The notes beneath the pieces are model-generated. The model was given only the letters and a program-made list of their open reading frames with translations, was not told where the DNA came from and did not search any database. From positions 1 to 64,000 of the forward strand of contig JAJZAI010000006.1 in NCBI GenBank assembly GCA_021799495.1: DNA of 64,000 nucleotides, read 5' to 3'. The position numbers and the translations under genes are program-made. The first letter of the stretch is position 1. Each line of letters begins with the position of its first letter. This DNA comes from Deltaproteobacteria bacterium (GTDB lineage Bacteria; Desulfobacterota; Binatia; Binatales; Binataceae). Positions 1 to 10,728 of this stretch are shown here, one piece after another.

Positions 1-783
1 GTGGTCGATCAGGCGGCGCGGCCGGCCGCGCAGGCGCCGCTCGGCCTGGGATACTGCGGCGCGCGCGCGGGAGCGGCGGCGATTTCCGCGCCGGCGCTGG
101 CTGGCCCGGCGGAGCGGTCGCTCGCGCCCGAGTCCGCCGCGGCGCCGGCCGCAACCTTCGCGCCGGATGCGCCGCGCTCGTCCGCACAAAATCCGGCGAT
201 TCCGCGCTATTCGGAACATCGGGTGCTCGGGCAGATTTTCACCGGCTATATCGCGCTCGAAGATGGCGAAGGCCTGCTGCTGGTCGATCAGCACGCCGCG
301 CACGAACGGGTCACTTTCGAGCGGCTGCGCGCGGAAGTTCGCGCCGGCGGCGTGCGCGTGCAGGCGCTGCTGGCGCCCGCGACGCTCGATTTGGAGCGCG
401 GGCGGGCGGCGCTCGCGATGGCGAATCTGGACGAATTGCGCGCCGCGGGCTTCGACCTGGAGCCGTTCGGTCCCGCGACGCTGATGCTCAAGGGAACGCC
501 GGCGGTGTTCGGGCTGGAAGGCGGCGTGAAGCTGCTGGCCGACATGATCGAGACGATGGGCGAAGGCGGCGCGCGCACGCGCGGTGAGGGCGCGTTCGAG
601 GAAGTGTTGAAGCGGCTCGCCTGTCACGGCTCGATCCGGGTGGGCCGAACGCTGCGGCGCGATGAAATCGCGGCGCTCCTGGCCGACCTCGACGCCACCG
701 AATTCAAGACCAACTGCCCCCACGGACGGCCGGTGCATGTGCGCTTCGCGCGCGGACAAATCGAGCGGATGTTCCGGCGCTGA
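1..783 (+). CDS. mutL: DNA mismatch repair protein MutL, C-terminal part (5' end outside window)
   Basis: Only the end of the gene is present; the reading frame is open to the first base of the window. After a low-complexity Ala/Pro linker (about residues 1-65) comes the MutL C-terminal dimerisation domain. It carries DQHAAHE (96-102) followed four residues later by a Glu, which matches the DQHA-x2-E-x4-E metal site of endonuclease-proficient MutL. An ACHGS segment and the terminal CPHGRP motif complete the metal-site signature. In methyl-independent mismatch repair this domain nicks the strand to be repaired after MutS recognition; that role is family knowledge. The gene is followed by miaA, the same neighbour order as in many proteobacteria. 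The ATPase domain would lie upstream and cannot be checked. Confidence 0.93.
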   Translation: MVDQAARPAAQAPLGLGYCGARAGAAAISAPALAGPAERSLAPESAAAPAATFAPDAPRSSAQNPAIPRYSEHRVLGQIFTGYIALEDGEGLLLVDQHAAHERVTFERLRAEVRAGGVRVQALLAPATLDLERGRAALAMANLDELRAAGFDLEPFGPATLMLKGTPAVFGLEGGVKLLADMIETMGEGGARTRGEGAFEEVLKRLACHGSIRVGRTLRRDEIAALLADLDATEFKTNCPHGRPVHVRFARGQIERMFRR

Positions 784-823
784 GCGGCGGCGGGCGCGCT
801 TCGATTCGGATAAACTCGAAAAG

Positions 824-1807
824 ATGGAAACGGCGGCCGAACGCGGCGTCGGGCCGAGCGCGGCTTTTATCGTGGGTCCGACCGGCGCGGGCAAAACCGC
901 TTTCGCGATCGCGCTGGCCGAGCGGCTGGGCGCGGAGATCGTCAACGGCGATTCGCGCCAGGTCTATCGCGGGATGGATATTGGCGCGGCGAAGCCGTCG
1001 CTGGCGGAGCGCGCCCGCGCGCCGCATCACCTGTTCGACCTGCGCGACCCGATTGAACCGCTCGACGCGGCCGAATTCGCGCGGATCGCGCGCCGCACGG
1101 TGGCGGAAATCGCCGCGCGCGGCCGGCCCGCCCTGATCGTCGGCGGCAGCGGGCTTTATTTGCGCGCGTTGCGCGGCGGACTTTTCGCGGGACCGCCGGC
1201 GGCGCCGGATTTGCGGCGGCGGATGCTCGCGGACGCGGGCGCGGCGGGCGCGCCGGCGATCTATCGCCGGCTCGCCGCGATCGATCCGGAGAGCGCCGCG
1301 CGTATCGGCCCGAACGACGCGGTGCGCATCGTGCGCGCGCTGGAAGTTTACGAATTGACGGGCCGCCCGCTCAGCGCATGGCATCGCGAGCATCGCTTCG
1401 CCGGCTATGCGGATTGCGGCCCGTGCGTGGGGCTCACGCTGGAGCGTGCGGAATTGTACCGGCGGATCGACCGGCGTTTCGACGATATGATCGCGGCGGG
1501 CCTGATCGACGAGGTGCGCGCGCTGATGGCGGCGGGGATGGATCGCGGCGGCGCGTTCGCGGCGACGATCGGTTATCGTGAAATCGGCGCATGGATGCGC
1601 GGCGAGCTCGAACGCGCGGAGGCGATCGCTGTGGCCAAGCGCGAGACCCGGCGGCTCGCCAAGCGCCAGATGACGTGGTTCCGGCGCGAGCCGGGCCTTG
1701 TGTGGCTTGACCCGGCGCACGGCATCGAACAGGCTCTGAATCTGTTTACGAATTATTTCAACGCGGAGCGCGCGCCACAGGATGGAGCATCAGGAAGAAG
1801 CGGCTGA
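824..1807 (+). CDS. miaA: tRNA dimethylallyltransferase MiaA
   Basis: A 327-residue protein of normal family length. It has the P-loop GPTGAGKT (18-25), then [12 protein letters not shown] with AAKP in place of the usual [14 protein letters not shown] near 105, and RQMTWFRRE near the C-terminus that contacts tRNA. It transfers a dimethylallyl group to N6 of A37 in tRNAs reading U-starting codons. The ATG was chosen because it lies just before the P-loop domain; an upstream in-frame extension would run back into mutL and lacks family sequence. The 3' end overlaps accA by 26 bases, suggesting translational coupling. Confidence 0.95.
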   Translation: METAAERGVGPSAAFIVGPTGAGKTAFAIALAERLGAEIVNGDSRQVYRGMDIGAAKPSLAERARAPHHLFDLRDPIEPLDAAEFARIARRTVAEIAARGRPALIVGGSGLYLRALRGGLFAGPPAAPDLRRRMLADAGAAGAPAIYRRLAAIDPESAARIGPNDAVRIVRALEVYELTGRPLSAWHREHRFAGYADCGPCVGLTLERAELYRRIDRRFDDMIAAGLIDEVRALMAAGMDRGGAFAATIGYREIGAWMRGELERAEAIAVAKRETRRLAKRQMTWFRREPGLVWLDPAHGIEQALNLFTNYFNAERAPQDGASGRSG

Positions 1808-2771
1808 ACTGAGTCCGGCCGAGATCGAGCGGCGATTGGAAACGGTCGCGCGTAATCTCGCGGCGGAGAAATCGGCGGGCGCGCGGCGCAAACTCGCGGC
1901 CGAGCGCAAGCATCTCGAAGCGGCGCTGCGGGCGCGTCTCAGCCCGATCGATCGGGTGCGCGCGGCGCGCAATCCGGCGCGGCCGCAGACGCTCGATTAT
2001 ATCGAGGCGCTGATCGGCGATTTTATCGAGCTGCACGGCGACCGGCGCTATGGCGACGACGGCGCGATAATCGCGGGGATGGGCTGGTTCCGCGGCGGCC
2101 CGGCCGCGATCGTGGGGCATCAGCGCGGCCGTTCGACGGTCGAACGGCTGCGCCGCAATTTCGGCAAGCCGTTTCCCGAAGGTTATCGCAAGGCGGCGCG
2201 CATTTTCGATCTCGCCAGCCGGTTCAATCTGCCGGTGATCACGTTTATCGATACGCAGGGCGCGGAGCCGGGAATCGGCGCCGAGCAGCGCGGCCAGTCG
2301 GAGGCGATCGCGGCGAGCCTCGAGGCGATGGCGCGGATCGAAGCGCCGGTGATCGCGTGCGTAATCGGAGAGGGCGGCTCGGGCGGCGCGCTGGCGATCG
2401 GCGTCGGCAACGTCGTGCTGATGCAGGAGAACGCGTGCTATTCGGTGATCACGCCCGAAGGCTGCGCGGCGATTTTGTGGCGCGAGGCGGGGCCGGAAAA
2501 GGTCGCCGACGCGGCGCGCGCGCTCAAGCTGACCGCGGCGGATCTGCTGGCGCTGGGCGTAATCGACGAGGTCGTGCCGGAACCGCCCGGCGGGGCGCAT
2601 CGCGAACCCGCCGCGGCGATCGCGGCGGTGGGCGCGGCGATCGAGCGCCATTTGCGCCGCCTGCGCAAGCTCGCGCCGGCCGCGTTGCGGCAGGCGCGCG
2701 GGCGGAAGTTCGCCGCGATCGGCGCGCCGTTCCTGAGCGGCGGCGTTGAAAAGCGCGCCCGGATCAAGTAG
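1782..2771 (+). CDS. accA: Acetyl-CoA carboxylase carboxyltransferase subunit alpha
   Basis: A 329-residue protein, close to the usual AccA length of about 320. It has an N-terminal helical segment, the GHQRGR motif, [13 protein letters not shown] (binding region), [13 protein letters not shown], and the oxyanion segment [13 protein letters not shown]. With AccD it moves the carboxyl group from biotin on AccB to acetyl-CoA, making malonyl-CoA for fatty-acid synthesis. AccB, AccC and AccD are not in the window. The start lies inside the end of miaA, and pheA follows after 14 bases, so mutL to cmk reads as one transcriptional run. Confidence 0.95.
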   Translation: MEHQEEAAELSPAEIERRLETVARNLAAEKSAGARRKLAAERKHLEAALRARLSPIDRVRAARNPARPQTLDYIEALIGDFIELHGDRRYGDDGAIIAGMGWFRGGPAAIVGHQRGRSTVERLRRNFGKPFPEGYRKAARIFDLASRFNLPVITFIDTQGAEPGIGAEQRGQSEAIAASLEAMARIEAPVIACVIGEGGSGGALAIGVGNVVLMQENACYSVITPEGCAAILWREAGPEKVADAARALKLTAADLLALGVIDEVVPEPPGGAHREPAAAIAAVGAAIERHLRRLRKLAPAALRQARGRKFAAIGAPFLSGGVEKRARIK

Positions 2772-2785
2772 CGCTTTCGCCCGCG

Positions 2786-3898
2786 ATGGCAACGGCAAAA
2801 AAGAACCGCGCGGCGGCCGGTCGGCCGCTGCTCGACGACCTGCGGCGGAGAATCGACGAAATCAACCGGGAGCTGGTGGCGCTGCTGTCGGAGCGCGCGA
2901 GAATCGCCCAGGCGATCGGCGAGCTCAAGCAGGCCGAAGGCAAGGCGATCTATCAGCCGGCGCGCGAGCGCCAGGTGCTGGATCGGGTGGGCGCGCTGAA
3001 TCGGGGGCCGCTCACCGGCGAACAGCTCCGCCGGATCTTCACCGAAATCATTTCGGCCTGCACCGCGCTCGAAGAGACGGTGCGAGTCGCCTATCTCGGC
3101 CCCGAGCATACCTATTCGCATGAAGCCGCGCGGACGCGGTTTGGCGCGAGCGCGGAGTTCGCGCCGGAAGCGTCGATCGCGGCGGTGTTTCAGGCGCTGG
3201 AGAACGGCCGCGCGGGTTACGGCGTCGTGCCGGTCGAGAATTCGACCGAGGGATCAGTCAGCCTGACGCTCGATTTGCTGATCGACACGCCGCTCAAGGT
3301 GATCGGCGAAATCCTGCTGCCGATCCGGCATACGCTGATGGCGCGGGCGGACGCGCGCGAGTTCGCGCGGATCGTGTCGCATCAGCAGTCGCTCGGCCAG
3401 TGCCGCAATTTCCTCGCGGCGAATTATCCGCACGTGGAGCTCGAGGCGGTGGCGTCGAACGCGCTGGCGGCGCAACGCGCGGCGGCCGATGCGACGGTCG
3501 CGGCGATCGCGTCGGCGAACGCGGCGCGCGCGTACGGCCTGAAGACGATCGCCGAAAATATCCAGGATTCGGCGCAGAACGTGACGCGCTTTCTGGTGCT
3601 GGGACGCGCGGCGCAGCCGCCCAGCGGCGCCGACAAGACCAGCATCGTCTTCGCGCTGCCGGAACGGGCGGGCGCGCTGCACGGAGCGTTGACGCTGTTC
3701 GCCGCGGGCAAAATCAATCTGACGATGATTCAATCGCGCCCGCAGCGCGAAAAACCCTGGGCTTATGTATTCTTCGTCGATTTGGAGGGGCATCGCGACA
3801 GCCCGCGCGTGCGGCGCGCGCTCAAGGCGCTGGAGCATCAGGCCCTTTTCCTGAAGGTGCTGGGATCGTATCCTGAAGGAAGGTTCGCCGGCGAATGA
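2786..3898 (+). CDS. pheA: Bifunctional chorismate mutase / prephenate dehydratase
   Basis: A 370-residue P-protein. Residues about 15-95 form an AroQ-type chorismate mutase (LRRRIDEINRELVALL). Residues 100-280 form the prephenate dehydratase, starting VAYLGPEHTYSHEAA and including VPVENSTEGSV. Residues about 285-365 form an ACT regulatory domain whose IQSRP segment corresponds to the phenylalanine-binding ESRP motif of the family. It converts chorismate to phenylpyruvate and is expected to be feedback-inhibited by phenylalanine. It is followed by hisC and tyrA, so both aromatic branches and an aminotransferase are together. Confidence 0.95.
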   Translation: MATAKKNRAAAGRPLLDDLRRRIDEINRELVALLSERARIAQAIGELKQAEGKAIYQPARERQVLDRVGALNRGPLTGEQLRRIFTEIISACTALEETVRVAYLGPEHTYSHEAARTRFGASAEFAPEASIAAVFQALENGRAGYGVVPVENSTEGSVSLTLDLLIDTPLKVIGEILLPIRHTLMARADAREFARIVSHQQSLGQCRNFLAANYPHVELEAVASNALAAQRAAADATVAAIASANAARAYGLKTIAENIQDSAQNVTRFLVLGRAAQPPSGADKTSIVFALPERAGALHGALTLFAAGKINLTMIQSRPQREKPWAYVFFVDLEGHRDSPRVRRALKALEHQALFLKVLGSYPEGRFAGE

Positions 3899-3916
3899 CG
3901 CCGGCGGCGGCCTTCT

Positions 3917-5020
3917 GTGAAACCCCAAGAACTGGTTCTTCCAACCGTAGCGGCGCTGCGCCCGTACGAGCCCGGCAAACCGATCGAGGAGTTGCAGCGC
4001 GAACTCGGAATCGGCGAGGCGGTCAAGCTCGCGTCGAATGAAAATCCGCTGGGGCCGTCGCCGATGGCGCTCGCGGCGATGCGCAAAGCGCTGGATGAGG
4101 CGAACCGCTATCCCGACGGATCGTGCTGGACGGTGGGCCGCAAGGTGGCGGAGCGCCACAACGTCGCGCCGGAGCGAATTTTCATGGCGGGCGGTTCGGT
4201 GGAAGTGCTGAACCTGCTTGCGTTTCTTTTCCTGCGGCCGGGTTTAAACGCGGTTTTCTCGGAGCATTCGTTCGCGATTTACGCGCTGGCGACGGCGGCG
4301 GCCGGCGGCGAAGGGCGCGCCGTGCCGATGAAAGATGGTTATTATCTGGATCTGGACGCGATCGCCGCCGCGATCGACGCGAATACGCGAATCGTTTTTC
4401 TCGACAATCCGACGAATCCCGCCGGCACGATTTTCCGGCGCGCCGACTGGGAGCGCCTGCTGGCGCGAACGCCCGAGCACGTGGTGATCGTCGCGGACGA
4501 GGCGTATTACGAATTCGTGCGCGATCCGGATTATCCGGATTCGCTCGCATACCATGACGATCGCCGAATGATCGTTACGATGCGCACGTTCTCAAAAATT
4601 TTCGGGCTTGCGGGCGTGCGAGTCGGCTACGCGGTGGCGCGGCCGGACCTCGTCAGCCTGTTGCATAATGTGCGGCAGCCGTTCAACGTCACGTCGATCG
4701 CGCAGGCCGGCGTAATCGCCGGACTCGACGATCGCGAGCACGTGCGCCGCACGCTCGAAGTCAACCGCGAGGGCATGGCGTATCTCGAAGGCGAGTTTCG
4801 GCGGCTCGGACTCGCCTATCCGAAGAGCCATGCGAATTTTATTCTGGTGGAGGTCGGCGACGGCGGGGCGGTTTATCAAAAACTGTTGCGCAGCGGCGTG
4901 ATCGTGCGGCCGATGGGCGGTTACGGATGGCCGCGTCATCTGCGGGTCAGCGTCGGCCTGCCCGAGGAGAATCGCCGGCTGGTCGCGGCGCTCGAAAAGG
5001 CGCTTGGACGCGCCGCATGA
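3917..5020 (+). CDS. hisC: Histidinol-phosphate / aromatic aminotransferase (HisC family)
   Basis: A 367-residue fold-type I PLP aminotransferase. Visible motifs are SNENPLGPSP (N-terminal substrate loop), DNPTNPAGT, ADEAYYEF and the PLP-lysine segment TFSKIFGLAGVRVGYA. The family usually transaminates histidinol phosphate, but members placed between pheA and tyrA often also or mainly act on phenylpyruvate and prephenate-derived keto acids. No other his genes are in the window, so an aromatic role is a reasonable inference from context. The stop overlaps the tyrA start as ATGA. Confidence 0.92.
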   Translation: MKPQELVLPTVAALRPYEPGKPIEELQRELGIGEAVKLASNENPLGPSPMALAAMRKALDEANRYPDGSCWTVGRKVAERHNVAPERIFMAGGSVEVLNLLAFLFLRPGLNAVFSEHSFAIYALATAAAGGEGRAVPMKDGYYLDLDAIAAAIDANTRIVFLDNPTNPAGTIFRRADWERLLARTPEHVVIVADEAYYEFVRDPDYPDSLAYHDDRRMIVTMRTFSKIFGLAGVRVGYAVARPDLVSLLHNVRQPFNVTSIAQAGVIAGLDDREHVRRTLEVNREGMAYLEGEFRRLGLAYPKSHANFILVEVGDGGAVYQKLLRSGVIVRPMGGYGWPRHLRVSVGLPEENRRLVAALEKALGRAA

Positions 5021-5880
5021 GCGTGTTGTTTCGTCAAATCACGATTTGCGGAGTCGGCCTGATCGGCGGCTCGCTCGCGATGGTTGCGCGGCGCGAAGGG
5101 CTGGCCGGGCGAATCGTCGGTTTGGGACGCGGACAGGCGAATCTCGACGTCGCGCTCGCGCGCGGGATCGTCGATTTCGCCACGCGCGATTCGGCCGAGG
5201 CCGCGCGCGGCGCCGATCTCGTGATGCTGGCGACGCCGGTGATGACGTTTCCGGAGACGCTCAAGGCGATGCTGCCGTACTTGCCGGACGACGCCGTGAT
5301 CACCGATGTCGGCAGCGTGAAAAGCTGGGTTGTCGATTCGCTCGAGCCGATGCTCGGGCCGCGGATGGCGCTGGTCGCGGCGCATCCGGTGGCCGGCAAG
5401 GAAACCACCGGCGCAGCGGCGGCGGAGCCTGGGCTTTTCGGCGGACGGCGCGTGATAATCACGCCCTCGGCAAGGAGCCTGCCCGGCGCGGCGGAGCGGG
5501 TCGAGGCGTTATGGCGCGCGACCGGCGCGCGCGTCGAGCGGATGGCTCCGGCGGCGCACGACGCGATTCTCGCGCGCGCAAGTCATCTGCCGCAGATCGC
5601 GGCGAGCGCGCTGGCGGCGGCGCTCGGCGACGAACGAATCGACGGCAGGGCCGCGATCGAATACGGCGCCGGCGGACTGCGCGACACCACGCGGATCGCG
5701 GCGTCCTCGGCGGAGATGTGGCGCGATATCTGCCTGACGAACCGCGACGCGATTCTGGCGGCGCTCAGGCTCTACCGCGGTTCGCTGGAGCGGTTTGAGC
5801 AGGCGGTGGAACGCGGCGACGCGGGCGCGTTGATCGAACTTTTCGAGCGCGGCCGGCGGATGCGCGAGCGGCTGACATGA
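5017..5880 (+). CDS. tyrA: Prephenate dehydrogenase
   Basis: A 287-residue TyrA of the monofunctional type without a fused chorismate mutase. The N-terminal Rossmann domain starts at GVGLIGGSLA (about residues 11-20); TDVGSVK and AAHPVAGKETTG (His of the substrate pocket) follow. It oxidatively decarboxylates prephenate to 4-hydroxyphenylpyruvate using NAD(P). The ATG is fixed by the 4-base ATGA overlap with the preceding aminotransferase; its own stop overlaps cmk in the same way. There is no C-terminal ACT domain, so direct tyrosine feedback of the ACT kind is not evident. Confidence 0.94.
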   Translation: MSVLFRQITICGVGLIGGSLAMVARREGLAGRIVGLGRGQANLDVALARGIVDFATRDSAEAARGADLVMLATPVMTFPETLKAMLPYLPDDAVITDVGSVKSWVVDSLEPMLGPRMALVAAHPVAGKETTGAAAAEPGLFGGRRVIITPSARSLPGAAERVEALWRATGARVERMAPAAHDAILARASHLPQIAASALAAALGDERIDGRAAIEYGAGGLRDTTRIAASSAEMWRDICLTNRDAILAALRLYRGSLERFEQAVERGDAGALIELFERGRRMRERLT

Positions 5881-6557
5881 GCCGGACGCGCCCGGTAATC
5901 GCGATCGACGGTCCGGTCGGCGCGGGCAAATCCACGGTGGCGCGCGCGCTGGCGCGGAAGCTGGGATTCGCCTACGTCAACACGGGCGCGATGTACCGCG
6001 CGGTAGCGATTGCGGCGCGCGCGGCCGGCATCGATCCGGACAGTCCCGCCCTCGCGGCGGATCTCGAACGGCTGCTCGGACGAATCCGCATCGCGTTCGA
6101 CGGCGAACGGATCGCGCTCGACGGGCGCGACGTGAGCGGCGAAATCGGCGACCCGGCGATCGGCGATCTGGCCTCGCGGCTCTCGACGATCGGCGTGGTG
6201 CGGGAGCGGATGCGCGAGTTGCAGCGCGCGGCCGGCCGCGACGGCGGCGTCGTGATGGAAGGGCGGGATATCGGCACCGCGATTTTCCCCGACGCCGAAG
6301 CGAAATTTTTTCTGACCGCCGATGTGAACGTGCGCGCCGCGCGCCGCCATGCGGAACTGGCGGCGAAGGGCGCGCCGGCGGCGTTTGAAGATGTGCGTGA
6401 ACAATTGCTCGAACGCGATCGGCGCGATCGCGAGCGCGCGCTGGCGCCGTTAAGGCCCGCGCCGGACGCGATCGAAATTGATTCGACCGCAAGCGGCGTT
6501 GACGCCGTGGTCGAACGGATGCGCCGGCGGATCGAAGAACTAACGCGCGCCGTATAG
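5877..6557 (+). CDS. cmk: Cytidylate kinase
   Basis: A 226-residue (d)CMP kinase of normal length. It has the P-loop DGPVGAGKST, the CMP-binding NTGAMYRA segment and EGRDIGTAIFP, followed by a lid region. It phosphorylates CMP and dCMP with ATP. The start overlaps the tyrA stop as ATGA. In many related genomes aroA sits directly between tyrA and cmk; here it is missing without leaving a gap. The ribosomal protein S1 gene follows, a widespread cmk-rpsA order. Confidence 0.95.
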   Translation: MSRTRPVIAIDGPVGAGKSTVARALARKLGFAYVNTGAMYRAVAIAARAAGIDPDSPALAADLERLLGRIRIAFDGERIALDGRDVSGEIGDPAIGDLASRLSTIGVVRERMRELQRAAGRDGGVVMEGRDIGTAIFPDAEAKFFLTADVNVRAARRHAELAAKGAPAAFEDVREQLLERDRRDRERALAPLRPAPDAIEIDSTASGVDAVVERMRRRIEELTRAV

Positions 6558-6627
6558 GACTTGAAACGGCGCCAACAGCCTTGTAGAGATCGCAATAGCC
6601 TCGATGTCCCGCGGAAGGTCCCACTAA

Positions 6628-8373
<1,746 letters not shown>

Positions 8374-8400
8374 CCGATCGATCGAGGCACGGTGGCGGCG

Positions 8401-8709
8401 ATGACCCGGCGGGGGATTATCGAGGAGTTGCTCGCGCGCAGCGAGGGCTCTTCGTACCGCGACGCGGAAACGATCGTGAATGCGATTTTCGAGGCGATGG
8501 CCGCGATGCTTGAAAGCGGCCAGCGCATCGAGGTCCGCGGCTTCGGCAGCTTCGCGGTCAAATCACGGCGCGCTCGCCAGGGCCGCAATCCCAAAACCGG
8601 CGCGTCGGTCGCCGTCGAGGCCAAGCGAGTTCCCTTCTTCCGCGCCGGCAAGGAGCTCCGGGCCGAGGTAAATGGCGCCGCGCAAGCCGCCGAAACGCAT
8701 CCGGACTGA
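8401..8709 (+). CDS. ihfB: Integration host factor subunit beta (HU/IHF family)
   Basis: A 102-residue HU-fold protein: MTRRGIIEELL at the N-terminus, then the strand region RIEVRGFGSFAVK, the DNA-wrapping arm RQGRNPKTGASV, and PFFRAGKELR. Position after rpsA and the arm sequence favour IHF beta over HU. It bends DNA at specific sites, normally as a heterodimer with IHF alpha, which is not in the window. A GTG nine bases upstream is an alternative start with a GAGG closer to it; I chose the ATG because it aligns with family N-termini. The 3' end overlaps the HIT gene by 38 bases. Confidence 0.9.
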   Translation: MTRRGIIEELLARSEGSSYRDAETIVNAIFEAMAAMLESGQRIEVRGFGSFAVKSRRARQGRNPKTGASVAVEAKRVPFFRAGKELRAEVNGAAQAAETHPD

Positions 8710-9232
8710 CGGCGCCGCCGGCTACAACCTGCTCTGGGCGCCGTGGCGCTCGGAATATTTGCAGCGGGCGGGCGGCGGCCGTCCGCCGCGATGCATCTTC
8801 TGCTTCGGCCGGGAGGGCGCGGAGAGCTTGCGCAAGCGGCTGGTGCTGCACGCCGGCCGAAACGCGCTCGTGATGCTCAACCGCTATCCGTATAACAGCG
8901 GCCATCTGATGATCGCGCCGCGCCGGCACGTCGCCTCGCCGGAGCTGCTTGATGCGGAGGAGCTGGCGGCGACCTCGCAACTGGTGGCGGCTGCCGTGGC
9001 GCGGTTGCGCGAAGCGTACCGGCCCGCCGGCCTCAACGTCGGCGCCAATCTCGGCCGCGCCGCCGGCGCCGGCTTCGCCGATCACCTGCACTGGCATCTG
9101 GTGCCACGCTGGGAGGGCGACACGAACTTCATGCCCGTGTTAGGCTTGACTCGCGTGCTTTCGCAGCGGCTCGACGAAACCTTCGCGCTGCTTGAGCCGC
9201 TGTTCAGGAATATCGATTCCAAAACGCTCTGA
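8672..9232 (+). CDS. HIT family hydrolase (Ap4A phosphorylase-like)
   Basis: A 186-residue histidine-triad protein. The active-site motif HLHWHLVPRW is the H-x-H-x-H signature, and an N-terminal CIFC pair resembles the zinc ligands of the bacterial HIT branch related to Ap4A phosphorylase. NLLWAPWRSEYL at the start is typical of this branch. Members cleave or phosphorolyse nucleotide substrates such as Ap4A; the exact substrate cannot be read from sequence. The start lies inside ihfB in another frame; no later start keeps the conserved N-terminus. Confidence 0.88.
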   Translation: MAPRKPPKRIRTDGAAGYNLLWAPWRSEYLQRAGGGRPPRCIFCFGREGAESLRKRLVLHAGRNALVMLNRYPYNSGHLMIAPRRHVASPELLDAEELAATSQLVAAAVARLREAYRPAGLNVGANLGRAAGAGFADHLHWHLVPRWEGDTNFMPVLGLTRVLSQRLDETFALLEPLFRNIDSKTL

Positions 9233-9261
9233 GACGGAAGTTACTCGCTGCGGCTTATCTC

Positions 9262-10671
9262 ATGGATCACAGCCTTTTACAGCTTCGGACCCTGGGCGAA
9301 CTAAAGCGCGCGGGCTATCGCACGCGCCCGGTGCGCATCGAGATGCGCGACAATCTGCTCGAGCGGCTGCGCCGCAAGGAGCGCGCGCTGCCCGGAATCG
9401 TCGGCTACGACCAGACGGTGCTGCCGGAAATCGAAAACGGCGTCCTCGCCGGCCATCACATGATCCTGCTCGGCGAGCGCGGCCAGGCCAAATCGCGCAT
9501 TATCCGCGCGCTCGCGACGCTGCTTGACGAATACGTCGCGGCGGTCGAGGGCTGCGAAATCAACGACGACCCGTTCGCGCCGATCTGCGGCCGCTGCGCC
9601 CGGCTGATGGTCGAGCGCGGCGACGAAACGCCGATCGCGTGGCTCTCGCGCGACCATCGCTACGCCGAAAAGCTCGCCACGCCCGACGTTTCGGTGGCCG
9701 ATCTGATCGGCGAGATCGATCCCATCAAAGTCGCCGAAGGCCGTTATCTGGCCGACGTCGAAACGATCCATTACGGCCTGATTCCGCGCGTCAACCGCGG
9801 CGTTTTCGCCATCAACGAGCTTCCCGATCTCACCGAAAAAGTGCAGGTCGGATTGTTCAACCTGATGGAGGAGAAGGACGTCCAGATCAAGGGCTACAAG
9901 ATCCGGCTGCCGGTGGACGTGGTCTTCGTCGCGAGCGCGAATCCAGAGGATTACACGTCGCGCGGCCGGATCATCACGCCGCTCAAGGATCGCTTCGATA
10001 TCCAGGTGCGCACGCATTATCCGAAAACGTTGGAAGACGAAATCGCGATCATGGAGCAGGAATGCGCCTATCCGCTGCGCGGCGAGATGCCGCTCAGGCT
10101 GCCGCAATTCATGAAGGACATCATCGCCCAGGTCACGTTTGAGGCGCGCGCGTCGAACGAAATCAACCAGGCCTCGGGCGTCTCGGTGCGGGTTTCGATC
10201 AATAATTTCGAGGCGGTCATCTCCAACGCCGAGAAGCGCTCGATCGTCAACGGCGAGAACGAAATCGTGCCGCGCCTCTCCGATCTCCACGCGCTCTACG
10301 CCGCGACCGCCGGCAAAATCGAGTTGGAATACGTCGGCGAGGACAAGAAGGACGACGACCTGATCGAGCGGCTGGTCAATCGCGCGGTGCTGAAAACCTT
10401 CGATCGCTTTCTCAAGCTCGAGGACCTGAAACGCGTGGCCGCCTACTTCGAAGAGGGATGGGGCGTCGAGGTCTCCGATTCCGCGCCGTCGTCGGAATAT
10501 CTGGACGCGCTGCGCGAAGTGCCCGGCCTGCGCGACGCGATCGCGCGGCTCGGCGTTTTTGAAACGCCGGGCCTGATGGCCACCGCGAGCGAATTCATCT
10601 TCGAGGGCCTTCATCTCCATCAGAAACTCAACAAGGAGCGCCAGGGCGGCCGGTTCGCCTATCACGCCTGA
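9262..10671 (+). CDS. Magnesium chelatase subunit I / MoxR-like AAA+ ATPase
   Basis: A 469-residue AAA+ protein. The P-loop is GERGQAKS (71-78): the glycine that normally precedes the lysine is alanine. The Walker B-like segment is VFAINELPDL (about 181-190), sensor 1 is VASANPED, and an arginine-finger region PLKDRFD follows. A small cysteine cluster (C98, C109, C112) sits after the P-loop helix. The layout resembles BchI/ChlI, but no BchD/BchH or pigment genes are nearby. It is directly followed by a VWA-domain gene, the usual arrangement of AAA-VWA chaperone pairs that remodel protein or metal-cofactor targets. The target is unknown. Confidence 0.85.
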   Translation: MDHSLLQLRTLGELKRAGYRTRPVRIEMRDNLLERLRRKERALPGIVGYDQTVLPEIENGVLAGHHMILLGERGQAKSRIIRALATLLDEYVAAVEGCEINDDPFAPICGRCARLMVERGDETPIAWLSRDHRYAEKLATPDVSVADLIGEIDPIKVAEGRYLADVETIHYGLIPRVNRGVFAINELPDLTEKVQVGLFNLMEEKDVQIKGYKIRLPVDVVFVASANPEDYTSRGRIITPLKDRFDIQVRTHYPKTLEDEIAIMEQECAYPLRGEMPLRLPQFMKDIIAQVTFEARASNEINQASGVSVRVSINNFEAVISNAEKRSIVNGENEIVPRLSDLHALYAATAGKIELEYVGEDKKDDDLIERLVNRAVLKTFDRFLKLEDLKRVAAYFEEGWGVEVSDSAPSSEYLDALREVPGLRDAIARLGVFETPGLMATASEFIFEGLHLHQKLNKERQGGRFAYHA

Positions 10672-10728
10672 GCCGGCCGCCGCTCCGCGCCGTTCGCGAT
10701 CGGCCGGCGCGAAGCCGGGGAGTCCACG

